The position numbers were made by a program, and so were the translations under genes. This document shows, piece by piece, positions 11,454-22,571 of a stretch of DNA of 64,000 nt; position 1 is the stretch's first letter; each line of letters begins with the position of its first letter. The notes below the pieces were generated by a model that worked only from the letters and a program-made list of their open reading frames with translations, was not told the DNA's origin and made no database searches. This DNA is from Botryosphaeria dothidea (taxonomy: Eukaryota; Ascomycota; Dothideomycetes; Botryosphaeriales; Botryosphaeriaceae), in the NCBI GenBank assembly GCA_011503125.2, contig WWBZ02000016.1, forward strand, positions 1-64,000, in the 5' to 3' direction.

Positions 11454-14400
11454 ATGCCTATGGGATACATTAGAGTACTACAAGCCAACGTCGCTCGTAA
11501 AAGCCCGGCCACCGAAGGGCTATTACAGCTAGCAATAGAGCTTAAAATAGACATTATTCTTATCCAAGAACCGTTTATTATTAGCTCCTCTAATCCCCAA
11601 GAAGTACGGTCTATCAACCACCCCTCTTTCGTCCAAACTCTCCCGGTTTTCTCTCCTGGTTTAAGGCCCCGTGTTCTAGCTTATATCTCCCGCTTTATAC
11701 GTGGGGTAAAAGTAAATAGGGCCGCCCTTTTTGCTAGCGAAGATAGCATGGTATTAGAGGTTCAACAACCAAATTATCCATCCTTCCGGATAATAAACCT
11801 CTATAACCAGGCTACCCAAAGACAAGAAGGATCTCCTAAGACATTAGAAAGAGTTCTAGAATACTCAAATATTCTTAAACCCTCTATAATCCTCGGGGAC
11901 TTCAACGAACACCACCCATGGTGGGACCCTCTTACCCGACCAACACAAGGAGCCCCTAGGCTAGTTGAATGGATAGAATCTAATAACCTAGAGCTACTAA
12001 ATACGGTAGGAGAAGCTACCTTCTTTAAACCAGATTTAGTACGCCCTACGGTCCTTGATCTAACCCTATCAACTCAAAATTTATCTAATAGAATAAAGGA
12101 CTGGCAAATCCTCGATGACTTCGGCTCAGATCACCGGCCGATATTCTTTAAGATAGAAACTAGAGGCCCTATATTAGATTCCCCTACTACTACGGCCCGA
12201 TTTAATACTACGAAAGTAGACTGGAAAAGATTCTCCCTAATTTTCCAAGAGAAAGTTAAAGAAAAGCTTCCCAACATGCTAGCAATAGCCCGGAACCTAG
12301 AACCTTCCTCCTCCCTCTCGAAAAAGATAGTAGCTGCCAAACTACTCAAGATACCAGCGCTAGATAATCTAGGAGACACGCTAACTGAAGCTATCTCCTA
12401 CGCTGCGAGTCTTACTATTCCTCGTCTTAAACTAGGACTAAAGTCGAAATCGTGGTGGAACGAGGAGCTATCTACTAAAAGGCAAGAGCTAAAACGAAAG
12501 GCTCGTCTTCTCTCCTTCCCCTCTACGCAGGAAGAGAAGCAAGAATACCTAGAAACCCGGAAAACCTTCGTTAACGCGATTAAGCAAGCCAAACGCCAGC
12601 ACTGGAATCAATTTCTCTCGTCAAACTCCCCTCAAGATATATATAAAGCTATGTCATATACGAAGCCTCGATCCTACGATCAAATTCCCCCTATAAAAGG
12701 GAAAGATGGCCAAGTTAAGACTAGCTTTAAGGGACAGTGCTCTGCCCTAAGGGAGGGCCTTTTTCCTACACCTCCCTCGGCCCCTCCGTATAACTGGGAC
12801 AGCTACTCCCCCTCCGAGAACTGGGATTGGCCTATCCTTAGCTATACGGAACTAGAAAAAGCATGCTCAAACCAAATAAAAGGCACGACCCCAGGGCCAG
12901 ATGCTATAACACAAGAGATAATTACTCATGCGTTTCAAGCCGCCCCCGACGCCTTCTATCAGGTATATAGCCTACTTTTTACCTACGGATACCATCCGCT
13001 ACGCTGGAGACAGGCTACCGGTATAATTCTAAAGAAGCCGAATAAACCCGATGAGTCCGCCCCAAAGGCTTATAGGGTAATTTCACTTCTGAATTGCCTA
13101 GGAAAAACTCTTGAACGAATACTTGCAAAAAGGCTAGGCTTCTTAGCAGAAACGACCTCTCTTCTAGACCCCTCCCAAATCGGGGGAAGGCTAAAGAAAT
13201 CTGCTATCGATGCCGCCCTATTATTAACGAATATTGCTGAAAAAGACCGCCGTAAAAAGCGTAAAACGTCGGTCCTATTCCTTGATATAAAAGGAGCCTT
13301 TGACCACGTCGCCCAAGAACAACTACTAGCCACAATGGCAAGAATAGGCCTACCAATCAACCTACTCGCGTGGGTTAGGTCGTTTCTTAATCTACGAGTA
13401 CTACGCCTCGCCTTTAACGGAGAAAATGAGGAATTTAGTAGAATAGAGACCGGGATTCCTCAAGGAAGCCCAATCTCCCCTATACTATTCCTTATATATA
13501 CCCGAGAGCTCTTTAAAACAAACAAAATCACCTACCTATCCTATATAGATGATATTATTCTTATAGCTAGTTCTTCTAGTTATAAGCGTAATAAATATCT
13601 ATTAGAGGAAGAGGTAAAACAGCTCTATAAGCGGGGCCAAGAGAACGGGGTAGAATTCGACCTTTTAAAGACCGAACTCCTACACTTCTCTAACAACAAA
13701 GAGGCTAGCCAAACCTCTATTATCTTACCAGACGGTAATATAGTAGAACCTCAAAAACTCGTCCGGTGGCTAGGAATCTTCTTCGACCCAAAACTTACTT
13801 TTAAGGAGCACGTCTCTATAAGAGTTAGCCAAGCCCGTTCAGCCTTCCAACGCCTCTCTAGACTAGCTAATACCGAACGAGGCCTATCCCCCTACGCGGT
13901 TAGACAGCTATACATAGCCTGTATTACTAGCGTAGCCGATTTCGGCTGTCCGATCTTCTGGAAAAATCAGGCACAGTTTAAACGCCAATATACACTACTC
14001 CAAAATCTTGCTCTACGAAAGATTCTAGGAGTTTTTAAAACTACCCCTATTATTCCTCTAGAACTAGAGACGGCAATCCCACCCTCCGAGCTCCGCCTAG
14101 ACGATACCCTAAAAAAGTATACGCTTAGAATAAGACAGCTTAAAAAGGAACATCCAATCCGCTACGAAATAGAGAGAGAATCCAACCGAAATATAGGAGG
14201 CATACCTCCTACACAGGTAGAAAGAATAAGGAGAATATACTCTAAAATCCCTAAGGAGATAGAAGAGGTAGACCCCTTTCTTTTTAAACCATGGAGCGGT
14301 AGTCCCCCCTATTCGGTTAGGATATCTACCCTAGAGAAGGAAGCCGAAGCTAAAGCACACGCTAAGGCCCTCCTAGAAGCCCCAAATAGTCAAGTATCTA

Positions 14401-15296
14401 TATATTCCGACGCCTCACAACTTCCAATAGGAAAAGGGATAGGAATAGGAATAGGAATACTAGACCTTAGCCAATCTCGAGATACTATACAACAAGAACT
14501 AGTTAGAAACTACGGACCTAACTACCTCGTTTATAATGGCGAACTAGAAGGTATTACAAATGCCCTTGAATTTGCTAGTAAACGAGGATATAAAAACCGA
14601 GAAATAAGAGTCTATGCGGATAACCAGGCCGCACTCTTACGGCTACAAACCCTAGCTAATACTCCTGGCCAAGATCAACAAATCCGGGCAGTTAAAGCAG
14701 CAAGAATCCTACAGGATAAGGGGAACAAAATCTCTCTAGAATGGGCACCTGGACATAAAGATATCCTTGGAAACGAGGCCGCGGACAAACTCGCAAAAGA
14801 AGCTACTAGACTACCCATATCAAGCTCTAAAAATAGCCTAGCCTTCTATAGAATGCAGCTAAAGGAGGAGCTTTATAAGGAGTGGACAAAGAAGCTTAAA
14901 AATACCCCAGCCTCTACCTACAAGGACCTATACGGCTATCAAGTTAAACGGAAACTAAAACCCCCTCTAAAGGAGCGGGAATTAGCCTCCGCCTTTTACC
15001 AACTAAAGATAGGACACGGATACTTTAGATCCTATCTCTTTAGGTTTAAACACGCCGGAACCGATAGGTGCCCTTGCACGAACACAGCAAAACAAACACC
15101 TAGACATCTTTTACTAAAATGCCCAAAATACTCCTACGAAAGAAGGAGTATAAAGGATATACTTAGAAGAGAACATCTAGACCTAAAGGAGCTTCTTACC
15201 TCGACAAAAGGAATATCTAGTACGCTAGAGTTTCTAAAACAAACACAGATATCTACACGGAGGTGGTATCTAGAAACTAGCTCGGCGGAGCTCTAA
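11454..15296 (+). CDS. LINE ORF2: APE endonuclease, reverse transcriptase, RNase H
   Basis: An uninterrupted 1,280-residue polyprotein. The N-terminal AP-like endonuclease shows QANVARKS, IQEPFI, GDFNEHHPWW and GSDHRPIFF. The reverse transcriptase shows FLDIKGAFDHV, GIPQGSPISP and the catalytic YIDD (about residues 690-700). An RNase H domain follows (IYSDASQ, ELEGITNALE, YADNQAALL, WAPGHKDILGNEAAD). A C-terminal CXC-H-C knuckle (CPCT, then HLLLKC) ends it. The domain order with RNase H is that of the Tad/I group of LINEs. The start codon lies 5 nt after the ORF1 stop and in another frame, so translation probably depends on termination-reinitiation. All catalytic motifs look intact. Confidence 0.93.
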   Translation: MPMGYIRVLQANVARKSPATEGLLQLAIELKIDIILIQEPFIISSSNPQEVRSINHPSFVQTLPVFSPGLRPRVLAYISRFIRGVKVNRAALFASEDSMVLEVQQPNYPSFRIINLYNQATQRQEGSPKTLERVLEYSNILKPSIILGDFNEHHPWWDPLTRPTQGAPRLVEWIESNNLELLNTVGEATFFKPDLVRPTVLDLTLSTQNLSNRIKDWQILDDFGSDHRPIFFKIETRGPILDSPTTTARFNTTKVDWKRFSLIFQEKVKEKLPNMLAIARNLEPSSSLSKKIVAAKLLKIPALDNLGDTLTEAISYAASLTIPRLKLGLKSKSWWNEELSTKRQELKRKARLLSFPSTQEEKQEYLETRKTFVNAIKQAKRQHWNQFLSSNSPQDIYKAMSYTKPRSYDQIPPIKGKDGQVKTSFKGQCSALREGLFPTPPSAPPYNWDSYSPSENWDWPILSYTELEKACSNQIKGTTPGPDAITQEIITHAFQAAPDAFYQVYSLLFTYGYHPLRWRQATGIILKKPNKPDESAPKAYRVISLLNCLGKTLERILAKRLGFLAETTSLLDPSQIGGRLKKSAIDAALLLTNIAEKDRRKKRKTSVLFLDIKGAFDHVAQEQLLATMARIGLPINLLAWVRSFLNLRVLRLAFNGENEEFSRIETGIPQGSPISPILFLIYTRELFKTNKITYLSYIDDIILIASSSSYKRNKYLLEEEVKQLYKRGQENGVEFDLLKTELLHFSNNKEASQTSIILPDGNIVEPQKLVRWLGIFFDPKLTFKEHVSIRVSQARSAFQRLSRLANTERGLSPYAVRQLYIACITSVADFGCPIFWKNQAQFKRQYTLLQNLALRKILGVFKTTPIIPLELETAIPPSELRLDDTLKKYTLRIRQLKKEHPIRYEIERESNRNIGGIPPTQVERIRRIYSKIPKEIEEVDPFLFKPWSGSPPYSVRISTLEKEAEAKAHAKALLEAPNSQVSIYSDASQLPIGKGIGIGIGILDLSQSRDTIQQELVRNYGPNYLVYNGELEGITNALEFASKRGYKNREIRVYADNQAALLRLQTLANTPGQDQQIRAVKAARILQDKGNKISLEWAPGHKDILGNEAADKLAKEATRLPISSSKNSLAFYRMQLKEELYKEWTKKLKNTPASTYKDLYGYQVKRKLKPPLKERELASAFYQLKIGHGYFRSYLFRFKHAGTDRCPCTNTAKQTPRHLLLKCPKYSYERRSIKDILRREHLDLKELLTSTKGISSTLEFLKQTQISTRRWYLETSSAEL

Positions 15297-15530
15297 ATAA
15301 ACGTATACCTACCGTACTTCCTTTTACTTTCCTTATATACTTCCTCTTTACTTTCTTTGGCTACAAGCCCATTTAGGCGATAGACGCCATACCGTTCACT
15401 GTACCTAAAAAGCCCACCTTTACTAAAAGAGGTATTACCCTTCCATAGCCACGAGTTCTAGAAACTCCGTCTTTAATAGTCTTAGGCTGAAAAAAGGACG
15501 TAAAACTAAATAAATAAATAAAAATAAAAT

Positions 15531-15545
15531 AAACGGCAAAACTAA
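15531..15545. repeat. Target-site duplication, right copy (15 bp)
   Basis: Exact repeat of 9,774-9,788 directly after the LINE tail. Confidence 0.9.
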
Positions 15546-18448
15546 CTATAAATATAATACTAATAACTCGCCTACCTCGCGGGGTAAATATTAATAAATA
15601 ATCTTAACGTCCCTCTATAACGCGTACCCCTTATAATACCGCGTTATAAATATAACTATACCGTCCTCGATAAAAATATACCGGTACCCGGCCTCGGCCG
15701 TGTTACTATACCTAATACTTAATATCTCGGAGCCTCTTTTCGGCTACCCGCCCGTAATATATATTAATACTAATAACTTCTCCTTAAACGCGGCTACGCG
15801 GCCTATCTAATCTAACGCGGCCTCGCGGCTTAACCCTAACGCCGCTTTCTACCGGGTAAACCGCCTTCTAACCTTACTATTCTCTATAATCCGCTCGAAT
15901 AACTACGACCTACCGTCTACGGAGAATCTATTACGCTAATCTTATAAAAAATTCTACCCCCGGCGTCCGTTCGTCGGATCGTCGTATATTAAATACTACG
16001 GCACGGCCGGTACCTTCTACCTACTTCTATAAAATAATAAATTCTCGACTAATATCTACGTCGTCTTCTACGCTAAACGATATACTATCCCGCGGAACTA
16101 TATTATACTAAACGATACGTTCTTATACTCTAATATATTTCTACTCCTCTACCCGACGTACTCCTTCGCTATCGTATTAAAATAAATTTTTATCTCGTAC
16201 GCCCGTAAATCTAACTACTACTATATCGGGCTATCGCTACCGCGGACTATAAAATCGTTTATTATCTTATTTACCTACTATAAACTACTCCTACCGGGCT
16301 ATTCGATCCGGTCGTTACGGCTATTACTTCTACTACCGCTACTACTCCTACCGCTACTCGTATCGCTACTACTACCGCCGCTACCGCCGCTACCGCCGCT
16401 ACTTTTATATTCGCTATTTTTAAAATCGTACGGCCGTACGCTTAGGCTATACCGCTCGTCCTCCTCCGCCGGGGCTACGATCTCGAATACTTTCTAAATT
16501 ACTATAAAATACGCTACCTTTATTAACGCCGATAAAATCGACGTATACGTATCCGGGCCCCTCTAACTATTACCTATCGGGTTAACTCCTAATACGGCTA
16601 CGGCGTATACTAACGCGCTTTCGTACTTATACGCGGTAAATCGCTAATTTAATAACTCTATATAAAAATCTAAACACGCGCGTTAAATACGGGTTAATTT
16701 TTACGGCTAGTTATCGTCGTTATTATCGCCGTCGCCGTCGTTATCGCCGTCGCCGTCGTTATTACCGTCGCTATCGCCGTTACTATCGCCGTCGCCGTTA
16801 TCGTTCTCTTCTTTATTAGTACTATTAATTTTTTTATCGTTACTATCGTCGTCTTCGTCCTCGGTTTCGCTACTATCTTCGCCTTCTACTACCCTCTCGG
16901 CCTCGTTTATTAACCTTATAAATATCTTCTTCTAACTACGGGTAAATTTATACTCTAGGCTATTCTAATCGTGCTCCCGCTACGTCCTAATAAAAAATAT
17001 TAATATCTACTACTACGGCCGGACCCGGTTCTTAATCGACTTCTCGTCTAAATACGGCTATAACGGCTAGTACCGGTTCTAATACTTCTTCGTTCTAATC
17101 GCCTATATTCGTATTAATACGCCTACCCTCTTCGCTACGCTCTTCTAACTAATATAGCTAACGTTCTCTATCGTCGTCTATACTACTATCTTAATCGACT
17201 TATATAAGTCGTCTTCTTCGTTCTCGCCGAAGACTCTCCGCCTTCTATTTTTACTATCGTCGCCGCCGCCCGGCTTTCTAACGGCCTATAATAAATTCTC
17301 GCGGTTCTTATCGACTAAATACTACTACTACTACGTCCGCTCTAACTACGAGTTCGCCTAATTTCTCTTAGCGTCCTAAATAATTATAGCCGCTATCTTC
17401 TCGGCCTCTTTAATTCGTTTCTATATCTACTACTACGCCCGTACCTACGTATTTCTACTACTATTATTACTACTACTACCGCCGCCTTCGCCGTCTTCGT
17501 CTACTCTATTCTTCTTCTCTACCGGCTACCGTACTTTAAAATACTATAATTTATACCGGCTCGTAAAAAATCGTTAATAATATACCTACCTCGCTACTCC
17601 CTAAAATCGCCTCTTAAACCGCTCGCTCTTACTCTTATTCGATCCGCCCTTCTACCTACCCGCCGACTACTAATACTTAATACGCTAATACTTCTTTATC
17701 GCCTTCTTATTCCGGTAAATATATCTATATCTATCGGGCTATAACTTATATATTAACCCGTCCGCGTATACCGGTAACTCCGGGATCGGCCTATCGATAC
17801 CTACGGGCACCTCGAACTCCGCGGGGAACCTAATTAATCCGGGAAACTACCTAATCTCGTCCGCGATCGCCTCCGCGTTCTTACCGCCGATACCGTAATA
17901 TCTATTCTATAAATACCCCTATACCTAATCCGGCTACACGGCGTACCGGTATTCTTTATATACCGCAACCCGATACTCGCCTAAATAATAAAAATACTCG
18001 GCTGCTCGGGCGGCTATAATAACTTACGCTTATTATTTACTATCTACTACTTACTATTCGCTACTCGCTACTCGCTACTTTAATACTCTAATATAAAAAA
18101 TACGTTTTATTTTCTCCTAACCGGCTTATTCTCCCTATCTAACTACCCCCCCCCTTATCGCCGCTAAACTATCTAACTCGTCCCGTACTACTACTAGCTA
18201 CACGTTCGCTCGCCCTCTATCTACCCGGCGATTCTACCCGTCTACTACCGCTCCGCTTAGGCTACTTTTACCCTATTAAATCTAATCCTAACTTACCCTA
18301 ACTACTAAATTATACTCGAACGCGCGATCGGACGGGTATATTATACGCAAAAATTCTTATCGCCCGACCGCGCTCTATAATATATCTCGATCTAACGCGA
18401 ATCCGATTTCTTTTTCTAAATCCACCGTACCTAAATCCACCGTACCCG

Positions 18449-18465
18449 TAACCCTAACCCTAAAC
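18449..18465. repeat. Interstitial telomere-like repeat
   Basis: TAACCCTAACCCTAAAC lies in the TLH upstream region in the same orientation as the terminal telomere. The same sequence recurs upstream of the second TLH copy (36,072-36,088). Confidence 0.8.
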
Positions 18466-18483
18466 CTTAATTTATATAGGCGC

Positions 18484-18511
18484 TGAATCCACCGTTATAA
18501 GGGTGGATTCA
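18484..18511. repeat. 28-bp palindrome, copy A
   Basis: TGAATCCACC, an 8-bp core GTTATAAG, then GGTGGATTCA. The arms are perfect 10-bp inverted repeats. The copy at 36,108-36,135 has the core as its reverse complement. Confidence 0.85.
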
Positions 18512-18849
18512 ACTTTTTCGGTTAGGGTCCAAAGGGTTCAAAGGGTTTAAACCTTAATTCGACCACAACTGCACCCTCTCCGCCCACCTCGCTACTAGTA
18601 ACAAGTCTACTCGTCTCTAAAACCTCGACTCCTACAACTCCTCCTACGGCTTTAGTCCTCTACGTATCAAAAAACGTAGAAGGCTAGGTAGTACCCGGCA
18701 CCTGCCTAGCCCCCCGCTACTTTCTACTTTAAATCAATTCTCTATTCTTGCTTCTTTATCTTCGAACCTCGGAACACTCTTATTTTCACCCCCCGAACCT
18801 CGTACCTCGAAACCACGCGCTATTAATCTCGGAAAACGCCTACTCCTTA

Positions 18850-21800
18850 TTCTTAAGTCAGTAGTCAATAATATAATCGAAACCTCGTCTATGCTAGACT
18901 CTAGTACTTCGTCCTTGTTTATAGATAATGCTTTTGTTAAGGAACACTCGCTCCCTACTCGTTAAAAAACACAACCTGAATCCCTCGAGCTGGCTGATAG
19001 ATCCATAGCTAGGTGGATTACTCATGAAGCCGACCTTTAACTCGATATTGATTAATACTAAGAACTCCTTACCTTTCAGGTAACTAAGCTTAGTTAATAT
19101 TCTATTATTCTTAGAAAACCTTGGCTAGAAAGACACGATCCACAGATTCTCTGGTTAAGGAATACTATTACCTTCGCTTCTCCTTTCTGCCAAGCAAATT
19201 GCTTACCTACTCGACAACCTACGATTACGCCTCCTAATCCGCCTTCGATCTCTTGCGCTACGGTATCCTACGCCGCTCTTACCCGCTATATCTAACGAGA
19301 TAAGACTAGGATCTATGCCGTATTAATTAAGGAAATCCAAGAACACCTTGAAAGCCTTAAAAAAACGGAACAATAAACCCCGGAATAAGAACTCGAAACC
19401 CTCCGCTCACGAATCCCGGCTCGATTTTACTACCTTCTTCCTTTCTTTACTAAGAAAGAGGCCGATAAGCTTCCCCTATATCGATATATTAATTATGAAA
19501 TTTCGCTAGAAGAGGGCAAGAAACCCCTATTCGGTCCTCTCTACTTAATGTCCGATTTAGAGCTTAAGGCTCTACGCGAATATCTTGATGAGAACCTTAA
19601 GAAAGGTTTTATTCGGCCCTCATCCTCATCCTCTGCGTCCCCTATTCTCTTTATTAAGAAACTAGGTAGCGGCCTTCGTTTTTGTGTGGATTATCGCGAA
19701 CTAAACGGTATTACGAAAAAGAACCGTTATCTACTCCCCTTGATCAACGAGACTCTCCGTTAACTTCAAGGCTCTCGTATTTTTACTCGACTCGACCTTC
19801 GCGGTGCTTATAACCTTATCCGGATCAAGGAAGGCTCCGAACATTTAACCGCCTTTAGGACTCGCTATAGCCTATACGAGTACCTTGTTATGCCCTTTAG
19901 CCTTACGAATACGCCTACTACCTGCCAATAATTCGTTAACGATATACTACGTGAATATCTCGACCGCTGGTGCGTCGTCTACTTAGATAATATCCTTATC
20001 TACTCGGAAACAGAAGAGGAGTACCACGAACACGTCTAATTAGTTCTCGAAAAACTTCGTGAAGCAGGCCTGTACGTAAAAGGCGAAAAATGCGACTTCT
20101 ATACGACTTCGACTACGTTCCTTAGCTTCGTTATCTCCCTAGACGGTATCTCTATGGACCCGGCTAAGGTAGCCGCCGTAAGAGACTAGGAGGCTCCTCG
20201 CTCAGTTAAAGATCTTTAATCGTTCCTTGGCTTTGCAAACTTTTACCGAAGATTTATTAAAGGATACTCTCGAAAAGCTAGAGCTCTCTTTAGGCTCCTA
20301 GCTAAGAATATTCGTTTTACTTGGGGAAAAGAACAGGATAAGGCATTTACTTATCTTAAGGAAGCCTTCTGCTCTTACCCAATCCTCCAACACTTCGACC
20401 CCCAACTCGAAACTATCCTTAAAACCGACTTATCCGACTTTGTTATCTCCGTAATTTTATCCTAATAGGTAACCTACGATAATGGCAGAAGAATCCTACA
20501 TCCTATCGCCTACTACTCTCGGAAAATAACCTCCGTAGAGTAGAACTACGGTATCGGGGATAAGGAACTCTTAGCTATCGTGGAAGCCCTAAAGGAATAC
20601 CGTTCCCTCGTTATTAACCTCTCCTCGCTACTCCTCGTTCTTATAGATTACTCGAATTTAACTAGCTTTGCCTCTAAGCAAATCTTAAACCGTCGGCAAG
20701 TACGCTAGGCAATTAAACTCTTAGAACTCGACTTTAAGATCGTCTACCGCCCAGGAACTAAGAATTAACGCGCGGATGCGTTAACAAGACGGTTAGGAGA
20801 CCTCCCTGCTCGAGAGGGGCGCCTGCCCCCTACTACGATCCTTACCTCTGAAAAATTCGAAATTTCGACCCTTATTTCTACTCGCCATTTGATCGCTAGG
20901 CTAGAACCGTCTCTAGCTAGTGAAATTCGCTTAGCACTCGATGAGAATACTCTTGGACAAGAGATTCTTACCGCACTCGATACCTACGCACTTCGATATT
21001 CTAAGGTAGATTTAGGCGTATATTCTAAGGATAACGATGGTCTCTTACTAGTTAATAGACTTATCTATATTCCTGAAGATCTAAGCCTCCGCTAAAGGAT
21101 TATTAGCTCTCGATACTCGCACCCGGCTGCTAGACACCTAGGCCAAGCAGTAATATTTAAACTCGTTACTCGTGATTTCTGGTAGCCAGGTCTACGCCAG
21201 ACAGTAGCTCGTTTTATACGAAACTGTGAGACCTGCCAAAGAATTAAACCCGCTCGACATACTCCCTATAGATATTTAAAACCCCTTAAAGTGCTACAAC
21301 GCCGCTAGCAATCCGTTTCTCTCGATTTAATTACGGGACTTCTAACGTCTAACTCGTTCGATACTATATTAGTAGTCGTAGATCGACTAACTAAAATAGC
21401 TTACTTTATTCCTTGCTAAATAACCCTCGATTCGATAGAGCTTGCTAAGCTTTATCGAGACTACGTTTTTCGACTACATAGCTTACCCGACGACTTCGTA
21501 TCTAACCGCGGCTCGATTTTTATCTCTAAATTTACTAGAGCTCTTAGTAGATCCCTATCTATTAAGACCAACTTTAGTACGGCTTTCCACCCGCAAACCG
21601 ACGGCCAGACAGAGCGCATTAACGCTATTCTCGAGCAATACCTTCGTGCCTACGTTTCGTACTAATAAGACGATTAGAACGACTTTCTCTCCCTTGCTAA
21701 ATTCGCTTATAATAATACAATCTCGACTACGACTAAGGTTACCCCCTTCTTTGCAAACTACGGCTTCTACCCTCGTTATAAGATTCTACGGAAAGACCCG

Positions 21801-22370
21801 ATCTTAGCCCTACTCGAACCCCTACGTCTCTTCTAAGAGAACCTCGAAAACCTCGAAAACTACCTTCGCCAAGAAATTCGATTCGCATAAGATGCCTACG
21901 CAGAACAAGCTAATAAAGACCGTATCTCGCCACCCGTCTTTAAGCCTAGTAACCTCGTTTGGCTCCTAAGACGGCATATCTCGACAACAAGACCTTCGGA
22001 TAAACTCGACTTTAAACGCCTTAGCCCCTTTCCTATACTAGGAAAGATCTCGACTTATGCCTATCGCCTAGAACTACTAAGGACGATAAAAGTCCACCCC
22101 GTATTCCACGTCTCTTTACTCGAACCCGCGGCCTCTAACCCCTTGCCTAATTAAGTCCAACCTTTATCCCCGCCCGTTATCGTTAACGGCGAAGAAGAGT
22201 ACCGGGTAGAAGAGATTCTAGACGTTAAAGCAACCCGGAGACAACCGAAATACCTCGTAAAATAGACTAGTTACTCGACACTAACCTAGGAACCTTACGA
22301 CCTTGTTAAAGACCTTAAGGCCCTTAATACGTTCTATAAACGTTATCCTTTAAAACCTCGACCCTTAGGC
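18850..22370 (+). pseudogene. Degraded gypsy Pol (protease, RT, RNase H, integrase, chromodomain)
   Basis: The plus-strand domains are in normal order but full of TAG stops. Protease is near 18,890 (LDSSTSSLFID, the former DSG-type site). Reverse transcriptase runs from about 19,550 (the open stretch at 19,548-19,763 includes [11 protein letters not shown]), with the catalytic YLDNILIYS at about 19,980 where DD has become DN. RNase H spans about 20,400-20,780. An integrase zinc-binding region lies near 21,120-21,250. A DDE core at 21,320-21,650 and a chromodomain-like segment (VEEILDVKA) near 22,210 complete it. It is non-functional. Confidence 0.85.
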
Positions 22371-22467
22371 TAAAGGCTCGTAGGAACTTACCTCTAGGGA
22401 GGAGAGCCTACTATTATAAACGTAGCTTATATAGACCCCTTACTTATTTACCTTCGTTAATTTAAAA

Positions 22468-22472
22468 TCTAG
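22468..22472. repeat. Target-site duplication TCTAG, left copy
   Basis: TCTAG at 22,468-22,472 is repeated at 30,487-30,491. This is the 5-bp duplication typical of Ty3/gypsy integration. Confidence 0.9.
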
Positions 22473-22552
22473 TGTTACGGCGCAGCCTCCACAGGTTGAG
22501 GAAGTTAGGGATCAGCCCCGCCGGAACAACAGAAGTCGGGGTCATAAAGATC

Positions 22553-22570
22553 CGAGGTCACGTGACCTCG
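22553..22570. promoter_or_regulatory. 18-bp perfect palindrome with CACGTG core in U3
   Basis: CGAGGTCACGTGACCTCG is a perfect 18-bp palindrome centred on the E-box CACGTG. A GTCACGTGAC core also occurs in the unrelated solo LTR at 38,732-38,915, so bHLH/bZIP-type host factors are plausible binders. Confidence 0.6.
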
Positions 22571-22571
22571 C

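Larger units (their letters stand above)
9789..15530 (+). mobile_element. Near-intact Tad-like LINE retrotransposon
   Basis: A full-length non-LTR element with a 5' UTR of about 300 bp, ORF1, ORF2 with endonuclease, reverse transcriptase and RNase H, a 3' UTR and an A/T-rich tail (AAATAAATAAATAAAAATAAAAT). It is flanked by a perfect 15-bp target-site duplication, as expected from target-primed reverse transcription. It retains abundant CA and TG dinucleotides, unlike the saturated RIP around it, so it inserted after that RIP episode or escaped it. Confidence 0.93.
7131..17990 (-). pseudogene. Telomere-linked RecQ-like helicase with OrsD-like N-terminus, RIP-killed and split by a LINE
   Basis: Two coding blocks (about 17,990-15,546 and 9,773-7,131) flank the LINE. 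The N-terminal block reads a CKEC-type zinc-binding region in RIP-altered form (near 17,950), then an IPELPVYADGL segment (near 17,790) typical of the OrsD/DUF3505 family. Acidic and Gln-rich linkers follow. The C-terminal block has helicase motif I (GAGKS, codons at 8,850-8,864), motif Ia (VVVVPL), motif II DEYY at about 8,588 (probably DECH before RIP), motif III LLTATLPP (about 8,485-8,505), and motifs V/VI (TSALGIEINIPDIR then SGRIERD, 8,165-8,030). A Cys-poor TLH-type tail near 7,450 ends it. Every motif checked lies in one minus-strand frame. The stops are mostly TAG, as expected from CAG or TGG after RIP. Allowing for the LINE, the intact protein would be roughly 1,700 residues. TLH genes typically sit next to telomeres. 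Confidence 0.88.
17991..18530 (-). promoter_or_regulatory. Upstream (5') region of the TLH gene
   Basis: This non-coding stretch is shared with 35,674-36,151, where it precedes the second TLH copy. It is mostly RIP-altered but ends in an unaltered segment with interstitial telomere repeats and a 28-bp palindrome. It presumably held the helicase promoter. No exact start can be fixed because RIP would destroy ATG codons. Confidence 0.5.
18531..22472 (+). mobile_element. RIP-damaged Ty3/gypsy retrotransposon, internal region and start of 3' LTR
   Basis: This is the internal part of an older gypsy element with no 5' LTR in place. Its left edge is where the homology between the two TLH upstream regions stops. 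The 3' LTR begins near 22,410 and was split by the intact chromovirus inserted at 22,473. It resumes at 30,492 and ends at 30,817. The damage is intermediate: many TAG codons, but more CA and TG than in TLH. Confidence 0.8.
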
